Shown one piece after another: positions 45,428-57,217 of a DNA stretch of 64,000 nt. The DNA comes from Cavenderia fasciculata (lineage: Eukaryota > Evosea > Eumycetozoa > Acytosteliales > Cavenderiaceae), in the NCBI RefSeq assembly GCF_000203815.1, contig NW_004457695.1, forward strand, positions 1,486,054 to 1,550,053. The letters run 5' to 3'. Positions within the stretch are counted from its first letter, which is position 1, and each line of letters opens with the position of its first letter. A program made the translations under genes and the position numbers. The notes beneath the pieces are model-generated. The model was not told the DNA's origin, made no database searches, and was given only the letters and a program-made list of their open reading frames with translations.

Positions 45428-47338
45428 AAATAATTAATTAATTAATTGTTTTTTGTTTGATTATTTCTACATACTTTAACAATTTCAACATGATTGTTTT
45501 CAGATGCCTTGTTCATAGCATCGGTAGTTGCACCTTCAGTACGACGCTCATGAAGGAACTTTACAATATCAATGAATCCATTTTCAGCTGCCTTGTTCAT
45601 TGCCTGTGTAGTTGCACCTTCTGTACGACGTTCATGAAGGAACTGCACAATTTCAATGTGTCCGTTTTCAGCAGCCCAATCCATAGCATCGGTCGTTGCA
45701 CCCTCACTACGATGTTGATGAAGGTATTTGACTATATCCATGTGATTATTTTTAGATGCCTCGTCCAATGCCATGTCGGTTGCACCTTCACTGCGATGCT
45801 CATCAAGGTACCGTACAATATCCAAATGTCCGTTTTGAGCTGCCCAATTCATAGCATTGGTTGTTGCACCTTCTGTACGATTTAAATGAAGAAACTTTAC
45901 AATATCTATAAATCCATTACAGCTACTATAGTCCATCGCATCTTTTGTACATCCTTCTTGTCTATGTTCATGTAAGAACTTTAAAGTTGAAATAGAAAAT
46001 AATAAATATATAAGTTGGTTGTAATATTATTATTGTAAAGTGTATTTGTTTGTCTAAAACATACTTTAACAATCTCTAAATGTCCATTTCTAGCTGCATG
46101 ATCCATAGTTTTCCTTGTACATCCTTCAGTTCTATTAAAATGAAGAAACTATATTTAAACTTTAGAGTTAATATATTATATTATATTATATTATATTGAT
46201 TTACCAACTCGACTCACCTTGACAACTTCTAAATGTCCATTTTTTGTTGCTTCGTTCTAAAAAGAAAGGAAAAAAGGTAGATTAAATTTAATTAGTTCTT
46301 ATTATATCATTCATAATATTATCTTACCATTGCAACTGTTCTACATCCTTCAGTTCTATTAAAATGAAGAAACTATAATAATAATATTATTATTTTAGTT
46401 CAAAAACAAATATTATTAATAATTATTTTTACAATACAATATTGTCTAATCACATCATATATATATATATATATATACATATACATACCTTTACAACATC
46501 TAAATGACCATGTGTTGCTGATTGTTCCTTTATGATGATTAAATCAGTATTGAGAGATCAATTAATTATTTCTTTTCTTTTTTCTTTTTGTTTCAATTCT
46601 TCTTCTTCTTCTTCTTCTTCCTCTACTTACCATTGCTTGAATACTACAACCTTCAGTTCTATTGTAATGTAAATATTTTAATATTTCAATGAATCCATTA
46701 CTACAAGCAACGTCCATTGCTATTGAATTGGCTCTTGCGCCATCGATAGAGTCTATTAATTTGACAGTTGAGAGATAACCATGATTTGACGCCACAGACA
46801 TTGCTTCAACGAGAAATTGATCATCTTTGGGACATCGCTTGATTAGATACTCCAACACCTCTTGATTTGTTACAGCACTGCCACTTTTTAATCGCAAGTA
46901 ATCCCAATCAAAGTCATCCATGATGGGTGACCACTCCAATAGACGCAATAGTGTATCCAATGTTGCATTTGGGTGTAGACAGTATCGATTAATCACTCGC
47001 TCTCTTCTACTGACTGTGAGAATTTGATTATCATTATCATCATCGTCATCATCTTTATCAACTTCAAGAGGTAGATAATGACTTATAAAGTTCCATGGCA
47101 TTGCATAGATTGATATCATTTCAAGAAGAGGTAATTTGATGATATCTCTTCCTTTTAATGACAATGATTGCCGTCTAATATTAGTACCATTATCACTATA
47201 ACTTCTACCTCCTCCTCCTAATAAATATGATTGGTATAGTTGATTTGATATATTACTAATATGATTGAATATCAATTGTCTAATGTATATAGATCTGAAT
47301 ACAGAATGAAATGTTACAATGGTTGTTGTTGTAGTCAT
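45031..47338 (-). CDS. Ankyrin-repeat protein, seven exons
   Basis: Exons 47338-46631, 46527-46489, 46372-46328, 46256-46218, 46148-46065, 45978-45475 and 45363-45031, all phase 0 with GT-AG introns, give 583 aa. Exon 1 codes for a non-repeat head (RSIYIRQLIFNHI, KGRDIIKLPLLEMI, MPWNFISHYLP) shared in pattern with the gene at 61307. The rest is about ten repeats of the form FLHxxRTEGATTxAMxxAAxNGHxDIVK. Several small exons correspond to half a repeat, cut at the same two places (after VK and after AM). The C-terminus is a diverged cap (ASFLINVRKEKCDIALLRT). Two (AAAT)-type and TA-type microsatellites lie in introns. Probably a cytosolic protein-binding scaffold; partner unknown. Confidence 0.85.
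45367..45424. repeat. (AAAT)n microsatellite in an intron
   Basis: About fourteen AAAT units inside the intron between exons 6 and 7 of the ankyrin gene. Confidence 0.9.
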
Positions 47339-47717
47339 TTGTTATTATTAAGAGTAGATTTTTAAAAAGAGTAAATTATTTTATGTAGTTCTTTTTTGTT
47401 TTTTTTATTTTATTTATTTTAAATGAACAACTCAATCTAAATGGAACATTCAAATATAAATAAATGGGATAATATTTTTCTTGTTTTAGTTGTTGTTCTA
47501 GTTGTTGTAGTTGTTGTTTATGATGATATATATATATATCATATAGTATGTATATACATAGAACATTCCACCTTGAAGTGTTTGTGTTTCCAATACCAAT
47601 ACATTCTTATTGTCCAAGTCTAATCTGTGAATTGAAAGTCTATAAGTTAAAGATCTTTTCACTACCTGTGGCAACATTGGTGTGGTTGATTACTTCATCT
47701 AATCTAAATATCTTTTA
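47339..47717. other. Intergenic region
   Basis: A/T-rich spacer of about 380 bp with GTT and TA runs. Nothing recognised. Confidence 0.5.
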
Positions 47718-48105
47718 GTCATGCATTGGTGAGGTATTTGTACGCCCAACTCTAGTTGTTGTGAGGATTGCCCATGTTTGTTCCTCTTTTGTTGTTTCCT
47801 TGTCACGGCTGCGTACGTAGATATCGAGGTGGACTAGTGATGTCAATGAAAGTAATGTGTCTCGTTGAAGAGGTACCTCTCCCAGTATCACAGTGAGCGA
47901 CGTCAGACTTTTTGTCAAGATAGGAATATACTGATCGCTCTCTGTCCGTGATCGGTATTTGTCGAGTTCCAAGTCACTGAGATTGCATACAGTGGTGATA
48001 TCATAGCGCTCGTTAGTGGAGTTAATCATCAATCTTCTTAAAGCACTACTATTATATAACTTCCGACATGTCATCAATAAACATATTATATCTCCATTAT
48101 CATCA
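47718..48105 (-). pseudogene. F-box/LRR gene fragment
   Basis: Reads IISEIDDNGDIICLLMTCRKLYNSS..., the second half of a dictyostelid F-box, then two short LRR-like segments (SLTSLTVILGEVPL, LTSLVHLDIYV), and stops at 47715. The frame has no ATG before the F-box residues (stops lie upstream near 48130), and the LRR part is far shorter than in intact relatives. Best read as a truncated copy; a short protein starting at the Met of LLMTCRKLYN cannot be excluded. Confidence 0.55.
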
Positions 48106-48436
48106 ATCTCTGATATAATAATAAATGATAATAATCATTATTTATCATCATTAAATTAAAAATTAATATTAAATTAAATAGATAGATAGAAAGTGAAAGA
48201 GATGAGTAATTGAGATATAATATGTTTGTTGTTGACTTGTAAAAAGTTATATCATAATAGTAGTTTAAGAAGATTGATAGATAGATAGATAGATAAATTA
48301 AATAAATAATTAAAGTGAAACAAAAGAAATGAACAACACCCCTCTCTCTGTCAAAATGTGAGAGGAAAAAAAAAATTAAATTAAATTAAATAGTACTTTT
48401 ATTATTATAGTTTGTTTGTTTGTTTGTTTGTTTTAG
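48106..48436. other. Intergenic region
   Basis: A/T-rich spacer with GATA runs at about 48275-48295 and (TTTG)n at about 48410-48433. No gene seen. Confidence 0.5.
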
Positions 48437-49483
48437 TTAGTGCCCCCAAACTACAGCAGGAGATGTAGCTATTCTATTAGCAATGGCAGAGAGAGCAGTG
48501 ATGACATCGGATGAGTCTGTAAAGGGAAAGTAGTGGTCAGTGTTATAGCCTGCAGCCTGCGAGTTGGTCGAGAGGGAGGCCATGAAGAGTTGGCGGTCGG
48601 TCCAGTCTTGGTTGGTGACGGTGTTGTAGATGTTGACGTATGGCAGGTCTTTGAGGGGATTGGCACCCTTGAGAGTGTAGGTAAAGTTGAGGATGGCAGA
48701 GGACAGCACCATGATATTGAGCTCTTGGACGCTGGTCAAGAGGTTCTTATTGGTGAGCCACAGCTCTTGCGATGCGTCGATCGATGCTTGTGTGAATCCT
48801 AGTGCAAGCGAGCTGTTTGGGAAGTACCCGTGACCGAGTGGGATGAGACCGGCGGCAGCATCACTTTGGAGCGACCCAAGTCCGAGCTTGGTCATATAGG
48901 TTGTGAATGTATTGGTGAGCGAGATGACTGCTTGTTGGTTATCCGAGATGAATCCCCATTTAGAGTCAGTGCCATCTATCGTGACTATACCCACCACCTC
49001 GGTCGGGTAACTGAGGGCATAGGTCTGCACGAAAATAGAGCCCCACGACCAACCAACCAACACATATTTTGTGCCCGTCAAGCCAGCTACGCCAAGACTA
49101 CCGTGTAATCTAAAGACATACTCTTGGGTAGTGACAGGTAGAACGTTCTTGTCAGACCAACCGTACCCAAAACGGTCCATAAAGCAAGCCTTGCTAAAGT
49201 TCCAAGCGGGCATATTAATCATAATGCGTGGGATGACCGACACCCAAGCCGTCGAGAAAAAGGGCAGACCGGCGTCAAACAGAGCGATGGGCCCATTGGC
49301 ATTTGCAGTAGTCACGTTGCTGTAGCATCTAATATGCATGCTCAGACCTAGATATGACGGGAAATAGTCGACTCCAGGATCTCCGGCTCCCAAATACGAA
49401 GTGGCTACATTGGGTGTCGCCGATGACCAACAACACATTAAAAGAAGAAGAAATATAGATATAATAGATAGTTTTGTTGACAT
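48437..49483 (-). CDS. Secreted alpha/beta-hydrolase
   Basis: Single exon, 348 aa from MSTKLSII. An ATG 66 nt upstream (49549) is in frame, but starting there would bury the signal peptide (SIISIFLLLLMCCWSSA), so the inner start is preferred. The mature protein has the alpha/beta-hydrolase pattern: FDAGLPFFSTAW (oxyanion strand), FMDRFGYGWSD, the nucleophile elbow GWSWGS near residue 143, GIVTIDGTD, and a C-terminal NTDHYFPF with the likely catalytic His near 318. Several Asn-x-Ser/Thr sites suit a secreted glycoprotein. The coding region is much richer in G+C than its surroundings. It resembles bacterial and amoebal hydrolases of haloalkane-dehalogenase/proline-iminopeptidase layout; the substrate is unknown. 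Confidence 0.78.
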   Translation of the reverse strand: MSTKLSIISIFLLLLMCCWSSATPNVATSYLGAGDPGVDYFPSYLGLSMHIRCYSNVTTANANGPIALFDAGLPFFSTAWVSVIPRIMINMPAWNFSKACFMDRFGYGWSDKNVLPVTTQEYVFRLHGSLGVAGLTGTKYVLVGWSWGSIFVQTYALSYPTEVVGIVTIDGTDSKWGFISDNQQAVISLTNTFTTYMTKLGLGSLQSDAAAGLIPLGHGYFPNSSLALGFTQASIDASQELWLTNKNLLTSVQELNIMVLSSAILNFTYTLKGANPLKDLPYVNIYNTVTNQDWTDRQLFMASLSTNSQAAGYNTDHYFPFTDSSDVITALSAIANRIATSPAVVWGH

Positions 49484-50698
49484 TTTGATTGAGAGATAAA
49501 TATGGTTGGTGAATGTTGTGTAAAGTAGTTGTATATTGATTGAATGCAAGTAAGGAAGAGGAGTCTTTTAAATAGTTTTTGGGTTATGTTGAAAATATAT
49601 AGATTCCACCAACCAAATTGTGAGAGCCTACTATAGTTGCCTCCTTGAATTGGCCTGCAAGCGCGACACGATGCCTCTCTCGCGCGCGGTTTGAAAGGGA
49701 TGGAGGGAGGGAAGGAATATTTGCAGCGACAAACCAACATTTTGCCCTCTTTTCATAGGGTGGCTACGAGCAAGGCAAGGCTTGATTCGAATATCGTGAT
49801 GGTCATTTGGGGGCTGAGGGTATATTGTTTGTCGGTCACATAATAGTCGGTTCTACATTTGATTTGCAGACAGATCAAAGAGGGGCAAATAGGGGCAAAG
49901 AAAGGAGGGATAATAATATAATTATCTGACATCCCCTTTGCAGACTGACTTTTTGGGATCTCTTCCTCTTTAAGTAAACCGTAATATATTGGCTCAATAT
50001 TAACAATTTCTTTAAAACTGCTTCAGTGACGGGTTGCAAGATGAATCATCATTGTTGGGTGGTGGGGTTACATGCTCTAATAGATGACTATGATAGGTGT
50101 GGTTGTTATTTATGCTACTGTCTCTTCATCATTGCTACTTTGTTTATCTTTTCTTTTAATCAGAGATTATGTATCTCTGTTATGTTGGAGGTCACGATGT
50201 TCGAGATTAGATTTAACAAATGATGTTTCCTCTTTAACTATCCTATCCTCTCTCTCTGTTCGATGCTGTTGATGGGTGGTGGTGGGTGTTAACACTGTGC
50301 ATTGTGTTCTTTAAAGAAAAAAAGAAATAAACAAATTTGGTGCGCACACGAACCACGATCTTTTTTCGGATTACATAACTTGAAATTGCCCATTTACAGT
50401 CAAAACCATTATAACTGGTTGACAATCTCCCCAAAAGATGCCCATTTTGCCAAAAGAATGGAATCTAATAATTTATCTTACTAAACATTTCGTTCATTGC
50501 CTTGTTTATCTATCGAGGTGCGATCGTATGGTGTCATGCAATTTGAGTATGAGACTATTAGATCAACAGATACCAATCTCTTTGATCACAACGGTCATAT
50601 TATTGTGCATTAAAATAATAATTATTTGAAACCCTTTAATTATTCAAATTTGATTTGATGTAGTATAGTTGTTGGGTTTTATTATTATTAATTCTTTG
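49484..50698. other. Intergenic region
   Basis: 1.2 kb. A GC-richer stretch at 49620-49770 has GCGCGC and G-run elements. The rest is A/T-rich with CT runs. Short ORFs on both strands have no recognisable product. No tRNA found. Confidence 0.45.
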
Positions 50699-53600
50699 TT
50701 ATTTGTTCTGTTTTTTTAATTTAATAACAACAATACTTGTTATTAATAATCCAACCAATACAACAAATAATTGAGCTAGATCAAATAGATATCGAGGTGA
50801 ATGATATCTCCAAATAAACATACCTTCTCGATCCGCTATCAAGATGGATATTAACTTTTTCATATTTAATTGATACCAAAATAATACCATTAAAAATAGT
50901 ATCATTAAATGTTTTTTAAATTCTAATCTACCATTATTATTACTGTTATTATTGAAAATAATAATAAATATTGGAATTGATAAGAAATAAATAATGGTAG
51001 ATGAAAAGGTATTTAAAAGTATCATAAATGCTGCTCTGATTTGATTTAAACCTTGAAATCCTATAAATGCACAGTCAAGTTGAAGTGACCCCAAACCATA
51101 TTCATGACCAGTAGAATGGAAATGGAATAGTGATAAATAAAATAGAGTTGTAATTGTCACTATCCAATGAGTAGTTTGAAATATTGAATAGATCAATTTC
51201 ATTTGACCATTATTGTTGTTGTTGTTGTTTTTGATCCAATCCTTTTTAATATTGATCATAATCTTTGCAATTATTATATATTGTACCAACATCCAAACAA
51301 ATCCAACCACATTCCTCGGACCCAATAATGTACATAATAATATAATCATTGGTATTATTATTTTTAAATATTGATTTAAAAATAAATTATCATTATTACA
51401 GTTATTATTACTATTATAGTTATTATTATTAATGATTATTTTAATTATTGAATAAATGGTAATTGAATAAATAATCCAAACTGGGAATGATTTGATGATC
51501 CAATTTGGTTGAACATCATTTAAATGTTTGATTGAATCTAAAATCCAATAAATAGTCAAACATAATAAACATGTTGAATATTTTAATTTGTTATTATTAT
51601 TTTGATTATTTTGATTATATATGTTATTAAAGATAAAATAAAGGGATGGAATAGTCCAACACCAAGTAATAAAATTATTAAATGATAATTTGAGTATTGA
51701 ATCAAATGTGAATAGATTTGATTCATTGATGGACTCGATATTGTATAACCATCCTTTGTAAAGATTGATATATTCTCTACTTGATAAACATATCGATCCA
51801 AACAACAAGACAAACCAAACGATTTGTTTGGCAATCTCTTTTTTCAAAACTCTATTATAGATTGGTGTAGGTAATAATGAAAGGATTGATAACAATCCAA
51901 CTGGAATCCCAATGACTTTTTTAATTTGCGTATAAATAAAGTCATAGTAGGATTCAATGTTTTGCATTTTCAAAAATGAATCATTGATTAATTGAAAGGG
52001 AGGATAGGTAGCCAAAAAGAAAACTAAAACTAAACCAATTGTCATGGCTACTGTTCTAGTTTGTTCTTTTAAACGTCCGATCTTGATTCTCTTATATTGT
52101 TGAATGTTTATAGTATTGAACCAATTTTGACATATAGTAATGATTAATCCAATATTTGTCCAAATAACCAAATGACCAAGTAATATAAATCCAAATGATT
52201 GTTGTTTGCTTTCACCAAAATAATAATGAAAACAACTTGAATAAATTGCAATCATACTATAACTTATAATCCTTATAAATGGAAATAGTATTATTGATTG
52301 ATTTTTTACTCTTTTTTCTTTTTCTTTTTCTTCTTCTTCATTTCTAATTGAAGAAATTTTTAAAAGAAGAATAAAAAAGATTGATAAAGAAATAGAGATA
52401 AAACAATAATAACCAAGATACATTAGGAAAAGATTAAAAGTTGCCCATTGATCAACCAAAAACCGGTAAATATAAGTTTGAAAATTAATATAGGCCAGAT
52501 AGATACTAATATATTCAAACTCTGATACTGGTTGGTTGGATTGGATCGATGATGAAACTCGACTGTATCGTTGATCGGCATCATCGAGAATACCATAGAA
52601 TTTGGTAAGGGTTTCAGAGTTGGCAGCCAATTCTGAAGATGGTACTGCTTGTCGATAAGAGTCTACATAACGTTTGATTGACCATGTTGAAAGTCTTGTC
52701 GCATCCAATAGAGTAGGCCACGACTTTTCAACTCGAACTTGTCCGTTTGGTAGCGTCTTGGAGGTCGATATAAACAATTCAGGAATAGCCTTTCCCAAAC
52801 TATTATAACCAATTGGCACACCCATCAACAATGAATAAGTTGATATAAAATCGATTTGATCAACTTTTCGATCGACTGTTGCCTTGGGGTCATGATTAAA
52901 TAAATTGTACGGTATGCTTGCATTGATTACTTGATTCTTTGCATAGAAAAATAATGCTGCATCTGTCTCTTCTTTACTCGATCCTGAATGTGTCCCTTGA
53001 TTTGTCATTCCATGGTCTCCCATAATTACCAATAATGTATCATTATCCATTCTTTCAATTATCTAAATAAAATAAATTAATAAATTAATAAATAAATTAA
53101 TAAATAAATAATTTATATTTCTCTTTTTTTCTTCTTTCTATTTCTTCTTTACTTACATCTTTAAAATAAAGATTAAATTGATTTAATTTTAATTTCATTG
53201 ATGGATTATATGGACCGTGACTATGACCAACATGATCAACACCCAATAAATGGCCAATAATAATATCCCAGTCATTGTCTACTATTGACTCCTCTGCAGA
53301 AGAGGAGCGGGTGTGTTGTCTTTTTTGTCTTCTTTTTTCTTTTGATGGACTACGATGTTGACGGTTACCACGATCAAGGTCGACTTCTTGAATTTCTCTT
53401 GGATCGAATGGTTTTGTATTGGATTGTTTAAGTGGGGATAGCATCTTGTTGGTTTGATCCATTACACCGAAATCAACAGTATCCAAATCATGTACAAAAA
53501 ATGAAGAAAAGGGATACGACTTGTAAAACATCTTTGGATACATGTTTGTCCAAGTATCATCACCTACAAACACTGTCCTCTTTTTTCTAATAGTGTCAGT

Positions 53601-54404
53601 GAGTTGACGGATAAGATTGTCCTCTGCAACAGCTGGACTATTGAAATTTGAACCAATGTCGATAAAGGTTGGTAGCGAGCCTGTCGTAATACCCTTAATT
53701 CTTTGTGAGGTGACGGTTGGTGGATCAGCATAGAATCGGTACAACAAAGTGTTGTGTGGTTGTGTGACCAAGAGGTGTTGTATATGTTTCAATTGGTTGT
53801 TGGTCATTATTCGGTTGGATTTGGTTGTGGCTGTAGTGGTAGTGTTCACGGGTGCAACAAAGTCATATCGAAGTGCATCGACAAACAAGAGAATACTACG
53901 ATTGAATCGTGATGGCATCCAACATGATGACTTTGACTTGACCGAGTCTTGTGAGGGGTCATTATGATTCCACTTCCATTCAGACGGTTTTGTATACTCT
54001 GACAATAACGGTGTGGTGTGACGGGTGTCTTCTCGAGCAAATGGGAGTACATCACATTGACTGTAAAGAGGCAACTCGAAACGCATCAAGAAGAAGCCGC
54101 TGAAAAAGATGTAACTTGCAATGGCCGACACCACCAGATAGTATGTCAAAAAGATTGATATGTTCCATCGTCGTAGTTGAGATGACCGTCGTACCAATGT
54201 CTTTAGTATACATTCTTCTAGAATACCTTGAAATGGATACACATACATCTGTCTATACATCGACATCAAGTATTGACTGTATTGATAGAATAATCGATTA
54301 TTTGCAACAGATCTAGAGTCATCTTTATCATCATCATGATCAGATTCTTCTCCTTCCTGACAAATGATTGCTTGATCATCTACATCGACATTGATTGCTT
54401 CCAT
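50699..54404 (-). CDS. pigO: GPI ethanolamine phosphate transferase 3 (PIG-O), two exons
   Basis: Exon 1 54404-53157 and exon 2 53062-50699 join in phase 0 (94-nt GT-AG intron), giving 1203 aa. An acidic N-terminal tail precedes a membrane segment (ISIFLTYYLVVSAIASYIFF). The luminal alkaline-phosphatase-type domain has LLFVDALRYDF (catalytic metal Asp, near residue 172), TTGSLPTFIDIGSNF with the attacking Thr, FVGDDTW, HLLGVDHVGH near 386 and MGDHGM near 433. More than ten hydrophobic segments follow in the C-terminal half. The enzyme adds ethanolamine phosphate to the third mannose of GPI anchors in the ER; this is the group later joined to protein. It is longer than human PIG-O (1089 aa) because of a basic insert near residue 350 and Asn runs between membrane segments. 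Confidence 0.92.
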
Positions 54405-55391
54405 CTCTCTCTCTCTCTCTCTTCTTGCTCTTTGCTGTAGTACAGTCTTACAAGTACATGTTTATCTATCTCTAGTGATGGAGTGGTTGAAAATAATGGC
54501 ACCTTCATTCTCTGCTGCAGGCTCTTCTCCTTTTTTTTCTCACACATTTTTAATTACATAAATTGGATTATTATTATCACCTACCGAGCCAACGATACCT
54601 ACAACTGCTGTTCAATATTGTAAAATTGCACCACCAAGTAACAGTACTTAGGACATCAAAAGAAGGATGGCGATATATAACGCTTTTCCGAATGTTAAAA
54701 CATTCCTTGGATTCTATTTCTAAAAAGAATAAGTTATTTGTAAATAAAAGATAAAAGATAAAAGATAATATTTATTTCAACTATCAATATATATAGTTTA
54801 ATAGTCATGGATGGATGGATGGATGGATGGATAAATGTATTTATAAATTTATCCAATCAATATAATAATTATCATAATATAAAAGAGGGGGGTCAGGAAA
54901 GGGTAAAATAGAGGTCACTGATTGTTGCAAAATAACCAATACACTAACTATCTTGAACCGACTATTTAGAAAAAAGAAAGAGAGAAAGTTTGTTTTTATT
55001 CTTTATTAACCACAGTCCTGACTGCACACCATCAAAATATCTCAAAATAAGAGTGACTGACTGGTTGACTTGTTAACTAACTACTTTCTTTCTGTCCGTT
55101 GATAATAATAATAATAATAATAATAAGAATACTATTATTATTATTCGTGTTCTAGAATTCTATCCATTAGATTAATCTCCTATTATTCATTCCTCTTTCT
55201 CCCCCTCCCACTCTTTCCTCTAACGTTTTTTTGCTATGGTTTAAAAATTAAGAGATGGAAAGTATAAATGTATAAAAAGGCATAATTACTACTTACATTT
55301 TATATAAACCATCCATCCATCCAAACCAAAATAAAATAAACAAACGTTTATAATATTATTTTTTATAATCAATTTTCAATTCTCTAAAAAA
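54405..55391. other. Intergenic region
   Basis: About 1 kb. CT run next to the PIG-O start; near-palindrome GAATGTTAAAACATTC near 54690; (ATGG)n at about 54807-54830; (AAT)n at about 55105-55125. No gene recognised. The last 150 bp should hold the promoter of the small secreted protein gene (TATAAA-like sequence near 55275). Confidence 0.5.
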
Positions 55392-55616
55392 ATGAACAAA
55401 TTAACAATCTTTATGTTGGTTGCCATTGTTACCATGCTCTTTGTATCTTCCAGTGTACTAGCCGAAATCAATCAAAACAATAGTGAAAAATGCAGTGATT
55501 GTATAAAACAAGCCAAAACCAATTTTGAATCATGCAAGATTAGTGACATTTCTTTCTCCTCTTGCTATAAAATTTATGGTTTGGACTACCAAGTTTGCAA
55601 AAATAAAGGATGCTAA
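55392..55616 (+). CDS. Small secreted Cys-rich protein, copy 1
   Basis: 74 aa: signal peptide MNKLTIFMLVAIVTMLFVSSSVLA, then about 50 residues with six Cys in the pattern C-x2-C-x10-C-x9-C-x9-C-x4-C. Copy 3 at 56726 shares the signal peptide almost exactly and the Cys spacing. I do not recognise the family. Six Cys suggest three disulphides in an extracellular or vesicle peptide. The TATA-like element and long A/T leader fit a strongly expressed developmental gene, but that is inference. Confidence 0.75.
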   Translation: MNKLTIFMLVAIVTMLFVSSSVLAEINQNNSEKCSDCIKQAKTNFESCKISDISFSSCYKIYGLDYQVCKNKGC

Positions 55617-55726
55617 CCCCCAAAAATTCTATACAATCTAGAAATGATCATCTTCATTTCCATTCTAAAAAGAATATCAAAATAAATATTTATAATTGAA
55701 ATCTAAATTTTTTATATTTATTTTTC

Positions 55727-55920
55727 CATGCTGTCAGTCTCAGTCTCTGTCTCTGTCGCCACTGCAATTGATGAAAACAATGAAAGTTGATTGTTTTTTA
55801 TCTCAACAGGAGTTCCTTATAAAGTGCAAGGCAGAGAACAAGCGTTCCTCCACATGTTATTTCGAATTCCGTACCTATCAAAATAATTGCCTCAACCTAG
55901 GATGCATCTTACCCACCTAA
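55727..55920 (+). pseudogene. Small secreted Cys-rich protein, decayed copy 2
   Basis: Downstream of copy 1 and in the same direction. The end of the signal peptide region (VSVSVSVATAIDENNES) matches copy 3, and the last 35 residues (LIKCKAENKRSSTCYFEFRT to NLGC) match its Cys-containing part, but they lie in different frames and no start matching MNKLTIFML is present. Confidence 0.7.
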
Positions 55921-56725
55921 TGACATGTCAAACAATCATCAATTTATTTGCTTTTATCTGTACCCAAAAGGTGAGGAAGAAGAAGAAATAGAGATATAAA
56001 CTTTACTTTGTTTACTCTTTTAAAAAAACTACTTTTGCTTTATTATTATTTCTTTTTTCTTTTTTTCCATACATATGATGGAAACCTGATATACCATTAT
56101 TAATAATAATCATAATAATAATAATAATATTGGTACTTGAAAACAATTGGTTGAAAAAAAAAAAGAAATAATAATAATAGTTACCCCTCACAATGAAAAT
56201 AATTATCTCTTATAACCACCTTTTTATTTTAATGCAAGGTGCGTTTCAATGATGCAACATTGAAAATATCAACAAGACAAGAAATGGTTGGTTGGTTGGT
56301 TGGTTGTATGAATAGTATTCCTCCTATTCAATTCATGTTCAACAAATAATATCCCTCTTCTCTCATCTCATCTTTGTCTCCATCTCTGACAACTATAGGA
56401 TCAGAAGTAGTGTTGTATAGGGAGCACTTATTTTGGACTAGGTTACAACAACATACCACTACTATACACCTATATATATATGGGGTGGTATCAAATGGTT
56501 ATCCAATGAAAGATCTCTTGTCTATTGATAATAACAAGCGCAAATGATTTATGGTTTCTTGGCACAATAGAATGACAGAAAGTGAGAGATAGAGAGAGAG
56601 AGAGATAGAGAGAAAGCAAAGTAAAGGTATAAATAGACTATCAATTCATTTGGTTAAAATATCAATTCTTATTACATTTGATAAATCAAACAAACAAACC
56701 TTACCTACCTTTTAATCCTCTAAAA
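55921..56725. other. Intergenic region
   Basis: About 0.8 kb of A/T-rich spacer with (AAT)n near 56100, (GGTT)n near 56285-56305 and a GA run near 56585-56615. No gene seen. Confidence 0.5.
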
Positions 56726-56947
56726 ATGAACAAATTAACAATCTTTATGTTGGTCGCCCTCGTTGCCATGCTCTTTGTCTCTGTCTCTGTCGCTACTGTC
56801 GATGAAACCAATGACAGATGTGATGATTGCTTCAACCTCGCCATTGCCAACTACAACCAATGCAAGGCTGGTGGCCACTCATTCAGCACTTGCTATGACC
56901 TCTACCGTTCCTATGTTCAAGCTTGCCGTAACCAAGGTTGCAATTAA
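56726..56947 (+). CDS. Small secreted Cys-rich protein, copy 3
   Basis: 73 aa from MNKLTIFMLVALVAMLFVSVSVA (signal peptide). The frame is open further upstream to an ATG at 56678, but copy 1 begins at the corresponding MNKLTIF, so this start is preferred. The mature part has C-x2-C-x10-C-x9-C-x9-C-x4-C like copy 1, with Tyr before several Cys. More G+C in third codon positions than copy 1. Family not recognised; presumably secreted and disulphide-bonded. Confidence 0.78.
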   Translation: MNKLTIFMLVALVAMLFVSVSVATVDETNDRCDDCFNLAIANYNQCKAGGHSFSTCYDLYRSYVQACRNQGCN

Positions 56948-57135
56948 ACCCCCTTTGCATCCCAATCAAATATCATTGTCTATTGAAATGATAACTAATT
57001 CCATTTTAAAATGATGGAATCCCTATTTTTTAGTATTAATAAAGATATCACAACAAATAGTAATCTATATTATTATTATTATTTCTACTCTAACTCTTAA
57101 TTCTATGTACAAAAAAGATAATTCTCTCTATATCT

Positions 57136-57180
57136 TATTATTATTATTTCTATTATTATTATTATTATTATTATTATTTC

Positions 57181-57217
<37 letters not shown>
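57136..57217. repeat. (ATT)n microsatellite
   Basis: Long imperfect ATT run directly at the 3' end of the F-box/LRR gene. Confidence 0.9.

Noticed and set aside
48533-49325. Three plus-strand ORFs (84-92 aa) over the hydrolase
   Set aside because: Shadows caused by the high G+C of the real minus-strand gene.
54688-54705. Hairpin-like GAATGTTAAAACATTC as an ncRNA candidate
   Set aside because: Not a perfect dyad, no conserved RNA motif nearby, and such A/T hairpins are common in this spacer.
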